From: Streptomyces physcomitrii | Lineage (GTDB): Bacteria > Actinomycetota > Actinomycetes > Streptomycetales > Streptomycetaceae | NCBI RefSeq assembly: GCF_012273655.1 | Contig: NZ_JAAWWP010000024.1 | Location: 57,184-93,511 of the forward strand | Length of the DNA stretch: 36,328 nt | Direction: 5' to 3' | Shown here: one piece after another, positions 32,832-36,328 of the stretch | Position numbering within the stretch: the first letter of the stretch is position 1 | Layout of the letters: each line of letters opens with the position of its first letter | Notes under the pieces: generated by a model | What the model was told of the DNA's origin: nothing | Database searches by the model: none | The model's input: the letters and a program-made list of their open reading frames with translations, nothing else | Translations under genes and position numbers: made by a program

Positions 32832-35327
32832 TCAGCGCCCGGCGCTGTCCACGACCGCCGACCACTCGTCGAGCAGGGCCTGGGCGGAGGCGTCGTCCGG
32901 CCCCTCCGCCCAGAGGTGGGTGACGGCCTCCGCGGGGTCCGGCAGCACCATCACCCAGCGCCCGTCCGCCTCGACCACCCGCACCCCGTCCGTGGTGTCC
33001 ACGGAGCGGTCTCCGGCCGCCTCCACGACGGTGCGCATCACCAGGCCCTTGACCGCCCACGGGGTGGCGAGATCACGGCGCAGCACATGCGCCCGCGGGA
33101 TGCGCGCATCGATCTGACTGAGCGTCAACTGGGTACGCGCGACCAGCCCGATGAGCCGTACGAAGGCCGCCGTCCCGTCGAAGACGCTGCTGAACTCGGG
33201 CACGATGAAACCGCCGCGCCCGTCTCCGCCGAAGATCGTCTGATCCTCCCGGCCGACCCGCGTGAGGTCGTCGGGCGAGGTGGTCGTCCACTCCACCTGG
33301 GTGCCGTGGTACGCGGCCACCTGCTCGGCGACCCGGGTCGTGGTCACCGGCAGCGCCACCCGCCCGCTGCGGCGCTCGGCGGCCACCAGGTCGAGGAGTA
33401 CGAGCAGCGCCCGGTCGTCCTCGATGATCCGCCCTTTCTCGTCCACCAGGGACAGGCGCTCGCCCACCGGGTCGAAGCGCACCCCGAAGTCGGCGCGGGC
33501 CGAGGCGACCATCTCGCCGAGGCGCAGCAGCCCCGCCCTGCGGGTGTCGGCCGTCTCGGTCGGACGGGACTCGTCCAGGCCGGGGTTGATGGTCAGCGCG
33601 TCCACCCCGAGCTTTCCGAGCAGGCTCGGCAGGACGAGGCCGGCGCTGCCGTTGGAGGCGTCCACGACGATCTTCAGCCCGGACTCGGCGACCCCGGAGG
33701 TGTCCACGTCCCGCAGCAGCGAGCCGGTGTACGAGTCGAAGACACTGGCGGGGAAACGCAGGTCCCCGATCTCGCCGGGGAAGGCCCTGCGGTACTCCTG
33801 CCGCGAGAACACCCGGTCGAGCTTGCGCTGCCTGGCCTGCGAGAGGTCGGCCCCGTCGCCGTCGAAGAACATGATGTCCACGGAGTCGGGCACGCCCTGG
33901 CTCGTACGGATCATGATCCCGCCGGCGCTGCCCCGCGCGGTCTGCTGCCGGGCCACGGGCAGCGGGACGTTCTCCAGGTCCCGTACGTCGATGGCGCTGG
34001 CCTGGAGCGCCGAGATGACGGCACGCTTGAGCGCGCGGGCGCCTCGCGAGTGGTCACGGGCCGTCGTGACGGTCGCGCCCTTCTTCAGGGTGGTCGCGTA
34101 CGCCCCGGCCAGCCTCACCACCAGCTCCGGGGTGATCTCGACGTTGAGGATCCCGGAGACACCGCGGGCGCCGAAGAGCTGGGCCTGGCCGCGGGACTCC
34201 CAGATCACCGACTGGTTGACGAAGGCACCCGCCTCGATGGTCTTGAACGGGTAGACCCGCACATTGCCCTGGATGATCGACTCCTCGCCGATCAGGCACT
34301 CGTCGCCGATGACGGCGCCGTCCTCGATCCGCGCGGCCCGCATGATGTCGGTGTTCTTGCCGACCACGCAGCCGCGGAGATTGCTCTGCTGGCCCACGTA
34401 GACGTTGTCGTGCACGACCGCCTTGTGCAGGAAGGCGCCCGACTTCACGACCACGTTGGAACCGACGACGGTGTGCTCCCGGACCTCGGCACCCGCCTCG
34501 ACCTTGGCGTAGTCACCGATGTAGAGCGGGCCCCGCAGCACCGCCTCCGGGCTGACCTCGGCGCCCTCGGCCACCCAGACGCCCGGGGAGATCTCGAAGC
34601 CGTCGAGCTCGACGTCGACCTTGCCCTCGAGGATGTCGGCCTGCGCCTTCACATAGCTCTCGTGGGTGCCGACGTCCTCCCAGTACCCCTCGGCGATGAA
34701 GCCGTAGATCGGCTTGCCCTCCTTCATGAGCTGAGGGAAGACATCGCCCGACCAGTCGACGGAGGTGTCGGCCTCGACGTAGGCGAAGACCTCCGGCTCC
34801 ATGACGTAGATACCGGTGTTCACCGTGTCCGAGAAGACCTGGCCCCAGGTCGGCTTCTCCAGGAAACGCTCGACCTTGCCGTTCTCGTCGACAATGGTGA
34901 TTCCGAATTCCAGGGGATTCGGTACGCGCGTCAGACAGACGGTGACGAGCGCGCCCTTCTCCTTGTGGAAATTGATCAGCTCGGTCAGGTCGAAGTCCGT
35001 CAGCGCGTCGCCCGAGATGACGAGGAAGGCGTCGTCCTTGAGGGCTTCTTCGGCGTTCTTGACGCTTCCCGCGGTGCCGAGCGGCTTCTCCTCGTTGGCG
35101 TAGCTCAGCTCCATGCCGAGTTCTTCGCCGTCCCCGAAATAGTTCTTGACCAGGGAGGCCAGGAACTGCACTGTGACCACGGTCTCATTGAGCCCATGTC
35201 GTTTGAGCAGCCGCAGCACGTGCTCCATGATCGGCCGATTGGCCACCGGAAGGAGCGGCTTGGGCATACTTGCGGTCATGGGACGAAGGCGTGTGCCCTC
35301 GCCTCCGGCCATCACGACGGCCTTCAT
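32832..35327 (-). CDS. Mannose-1-phosphate guanylyltransferase with PMM-like C-terminal half
   Basis: An 831-residue two-part protein. Residues 1-240 are a nucleotidyltransferase (GGEGTRLRPMT at 8-18 and ISGDALTDFDL), which would make GDP-mannose or a related NDP-sugar. Residues about 245-370 are a left-handed beta-helix of hexapeptide repeats. The C-terminal half has the phosphoglucomutase/phosphomannomutase fold, but its signatures are altered: GGIMIRTSQGVPDSVDIMFF replaces the usual T-A-S-H-N-P loop, RFDPVGERLSLVD replaces the DGDGDR metal loop, and GGDGRGGF replaces the GEXSGH sugar loop. It may therefore be catalytically weak or regulatory. The ATG at 35327 has GAGGAGG about 10 bases upstream. 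Long known in actinobacteria and conserved next to the pgsA-like gene. Confidence 0.9.
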   Translation of the reverse strand: MKAVVMAGGEGTRLRPMTASMPKPLLPVANRPIMEHVLRLLKRHGLNETVVTVQFLASLVKNYFGDGEELGMELSYANEEKPLGTAGSVKNAEEALKDDAFLVISGDALTDFDLTELINFHKEKGALVTVCLTRVPNPLEFGITIVDENGKVERFLEKPTWGQVFSDTVNTGIYVMEPEVFAYVEADTSVDWSGDVFPQLMKEGKPIYGFIAEGYWEDVGTHESYVKAQADILEGKVDVELDGFEISPGVWVAEGAEVSPEAVLRGPLYIGDYAKVEAGAEVREHTVVGSNVVVKSGAFLHKAVVHDNVYVGQQSNLRGCVVGKNTDIMRAARIEDGAVIGDECLIGEESIIQGNVRVYPFKTIEAGAFVNQSVIWESRGQAQLFGARGVSGILNVEITPELVVRLAGAYATTLKKGATVTTARDHSRGARALKRAVISALQASAIDVRDLENVPLPVARQQTARGSAGGIMIRTSQGVPDSVDIMFFDGDGADLSQARQRKLDRVFSRQEYRRAFPGEIGDLRFPASVFDSYTGSLLRDVDTSGVAESGLKIVVDASNGSAGLVLPSLLGKLGVDALTINPGLDESRPTETADTRRAGLLRLGEMVASARADFGVRFDPVGERLSLVDEKGRIIEDDRALLVLLDLVAAERRSGRVALPVTTTRVAEQVAAYHGTQVEWTTTSPDDLTRVGREDQTIFGGDGRGGFIVPEFSSVFDGTAAFVRLIGLVARTQLTLSQIDARIPRAHVLRRDLATPWAVKGLVMRTVVEAAGDRSVDTTDGVRVVEADGRWVMVLPDPAEAVTHLWAEGPDDASAQALLDEWSAVVDSAGR

Positions 35328-35441
35328 GTCGGAAGCGTCCTCCTCTAAGAGACGACGGTTCAGCCGACTTCATCATCCGCCGCCATTGTCCCGTACATAT
35401 CGATGCCGGGCCAGAGGGGTGGGGGCTGCCGCACTGCAGCC

Positions 35442-36050
35442 TCAATCGGCCATGCTGTCCGCCTTGACGAGACGGCGGACCTGAACCATGTAGAGGATCC
35501 CTGCCCACCAGTAGAGAGTTGTACCCCATCCCGCGAAAGCCCAGCCGAAAACCGCGGCCAACGAGGCGATCCAACCGCTCGCATCGCTGAGGAGAAGTAG
35601 CGGGAAGGCGTACATCAGGTTGAAGGTCGCGGCCTTCCCGAGGAAGTTCACCTGCGGCGGCGGATATCCATGGCGCCGCAGGATCCCCACCATCACAAGG
35701 AGGACCAGCTCCCGCGCGAGCAGGACGCAGGTGAGCCAGAGCGGAAGAATCTCCCGCCAGGTCAGCCCGACCAGGGTGGAGAGAATGTAGAGCCGGTCCG
35801 CGGCCGGGTCCAGCAGGCGGCCCAGGCTGCTGATCTGGTTCCAGCGCCGGGCCAGCTTGCCGTCCAGGTAGTCGCTGACCCCGCTGAACATCAGCACCAG
35901 GAGGGCCCAGAAGTCACTCTTGGGGCCACCGAACTCGGGACGCAGGATCAGCCACAGGAACAGCGGCACGCCCAGCAGGCGGGCCATGCTGAGGATGTTG
36001 GGCATGGTGAGCACCCGGTCGGTCTGGACACGGGTCTCCTGGACCTCCAC
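35442..36050 (-). CDS. CDP-alcohol phosphatidyltransferase family protein (PgsA-like)
   Basis: A 202-residue integral membrane enzyme with about five to six hydrophobic helices. It has the complete CDP-alcohol phosphatidyltransferase signature D-G-x2-A-R-x8-G-x3-D-x3-D as DGKLARRWNQISSLGRLLDPAADR, at about residues 63-86; the Asp residues coordinate the catalytic metals. The product is likely a phosphatidylglycerophosphate-type or other phospholipid; annotation as PgsA2 follows the M. tuberculosis neighbour. TRVQTDRVLTMPNILSMAR precedes the first helix. The GTG at 36050 has AGGAGG 7 bases upstream. It is transcribed away from the rRNA operon, 98 bp from its terminator, and a plausible -10 (TAAAGT) lies in that gap. 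Confidence 0.9.
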   Translation of the reverse strand: MEVQETRVQTDRVLTMPNILSMARLLGVPLFLWLILRPEFGGPKSDFWALLVLMFSGVSDYLDGKLARRWNQISSLGRLLDPAADRLYILSTLVGLTWREILPLWLTCVLLARELVLLVMVGILRRHGYPPPQVNFLGKAATFNLMYAFPLLLLSDASGWIASLAAVFGWAFAGWGTTLYWWAGILYMVQVRRLVKADSMAD

Positions 36051-36148
36051 CCGGGGGCCTCCTGGTCTACGAGCCGACGATGCCTGCTGACTTTACCCTC
36101 AGCCGGCCTCGGCCCCGGCAGAGGGGTGGCGGCCGGGCTCGGTACATA

Positions 36149-36194
36149 AAGAAACCCCGGTTTCTGGCCCGAAGACCAGAAACCGGGGTTTCTT
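36149..36194 (-). terminator. rRNA-operon terminator, 19-bp perfect stem
   Basis: AAGAAACCCCGGTTTCTGG at 36149-36167 and its exact complement at 36176-36194 form a 19-bp stem with an 8-base loop (cccgaaga). It lies 12 bp beyond the 5S gene. This is the strongest terminator in the window. The U-tract on the minus strand after the stem is short (tttctt), and the symmetrical stem would also work in the other direction. Confidence 0.93.
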
Positions 36195-36206
36195 CATCAC
36201 GTTTAG

Positions 36207-36323
36207 TTCGGCGGCGTCCTACTCTCCCACAGGGTCCCCCCTGCAGTACCATCGGCGCTGTAAGGCTTAGCTTCCGGGTTCGGAATGTAACCGGGCGTTT
36301 CCCTCACGCTATGACCACCGAAA
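36207..36323 (-). rRNA. rrf: 5S ribosomal RNA
   Basis: The minus strand reads TTTCGGTGGTCATAGCG at the 5' end, CCGAACCCGGAAGCTAAG in the middle and GGGAGAGTAGGACGCCGCCG near the 3' end, the actinobacterial 5S sequence, about 117-120 bases. The 3' end lies near 36204-36207 and the 5' end near 36323-36324. It is the last gene of an rRNA operon whose 16S and 23S genes lie beyond the right edge. The terminator at 36149-36194 follows it. Confidence 0.97.
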
Positions 36324-36328
36324 CACTA

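Noticed and set aside
32580..35348. 922-codon plus-strand open frame opposite the guanylyltransferase and DUF881 genes
   Set aside because: It is the reverse-strand shadow of mpg, with no start signal or recognisable motif.

Overview
The window is about 36 kb of very GC-rich, densely coding DNA with GTG starts, several likely leaderless genes and the gene content of a Streptomyces chromosome. The right-hand 10 kb (gcvP, dinB, a MerR gene, a bifunctional nuclease gene, ftsR, a GarA-like FHA gene, DUF881-sbp-DUF881, a mannose-1-phosphate guanylyltransferase and a CDP-alcohol phosphatidyltransferase, ending at an rRNA operon) follows the gene order I recall from the Streptomyces coelicolor SCO1378-SCO1389 region. 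It is also largely collinear with the Mycobacterium tuberculosis pgsA2-DUF881-sbp-DUF881-gcvH-garA-ftsR region. These comparisons are from memory, not from a search.

Region 1 (1-6.9 kb) is a self-contained amine-utilisation locus. A glutamine-synthetase-like ligase, an aldehyde dehydrogenase and an SDR oxidoreductase lie on the minus strand. Divergent from them are a FadR-type (GntR/FCD) regulator, an ethanolamine-permease-like transporter and a class I amidotransferase-type gamma-glutamyl hydrolase. The set matches a gamma-glutamylated route, most likely for ethanolamine: import, glutamylation, oxidation, then hydrolysis back to glutamate plus glycine. A 16-bp imperfect palindrome inside a shared AAGGTAT-N9-CCATTG element sits in front of both divergent operons and is the likely operator of the FadR protein. 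The left edge carries G homopolymers of 17 and 40 bases.

Region 2 (6.9-13.4 kb) holds unusual short tandem repeats, a MocR-type regulator divergent from a flavin-binding PNPOx-like protein with a shared operator candidate, two EamA exporters, a stand-alone Clp_N protein and a His-rich PadR repressor with its own terminator and operator candidate.

Region 3 (13.4-15.2 kb) looks accessory: a DUF7660 protein, a probable frameshifted gene relic, an orphan Imm10-type immunity protein and a 30-bp tandem repeat.

Region 4 (15.2-22.1 kb) carries a PhzF-like isomerase, a CPBP membrane protease, a membrane-anchored substrate-binding/VWA protein, a glutamate-cysteine-ligase-family enzyme, a conserved hypothetical protein and a DUF5999 protein.

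Region 5 (22.1-36.3 kb) is the conserved core. gcvP is preceded by a tandem glycine riboswitch, followed on the other side by a PRC-barrel protein, DNA polymerase IV and the MerR/FHA/DUF881/Sbp/Mpg/PgsA block. It ends with a strong rRNA-operon terminator and the 5S rRNA gene on the minus strand. If region 1 yields glycine from ethanolamine, the riboswitch-controlled glycine dehydrogenase here would be a natural place for it to be sensed and consumed; that link is inference.
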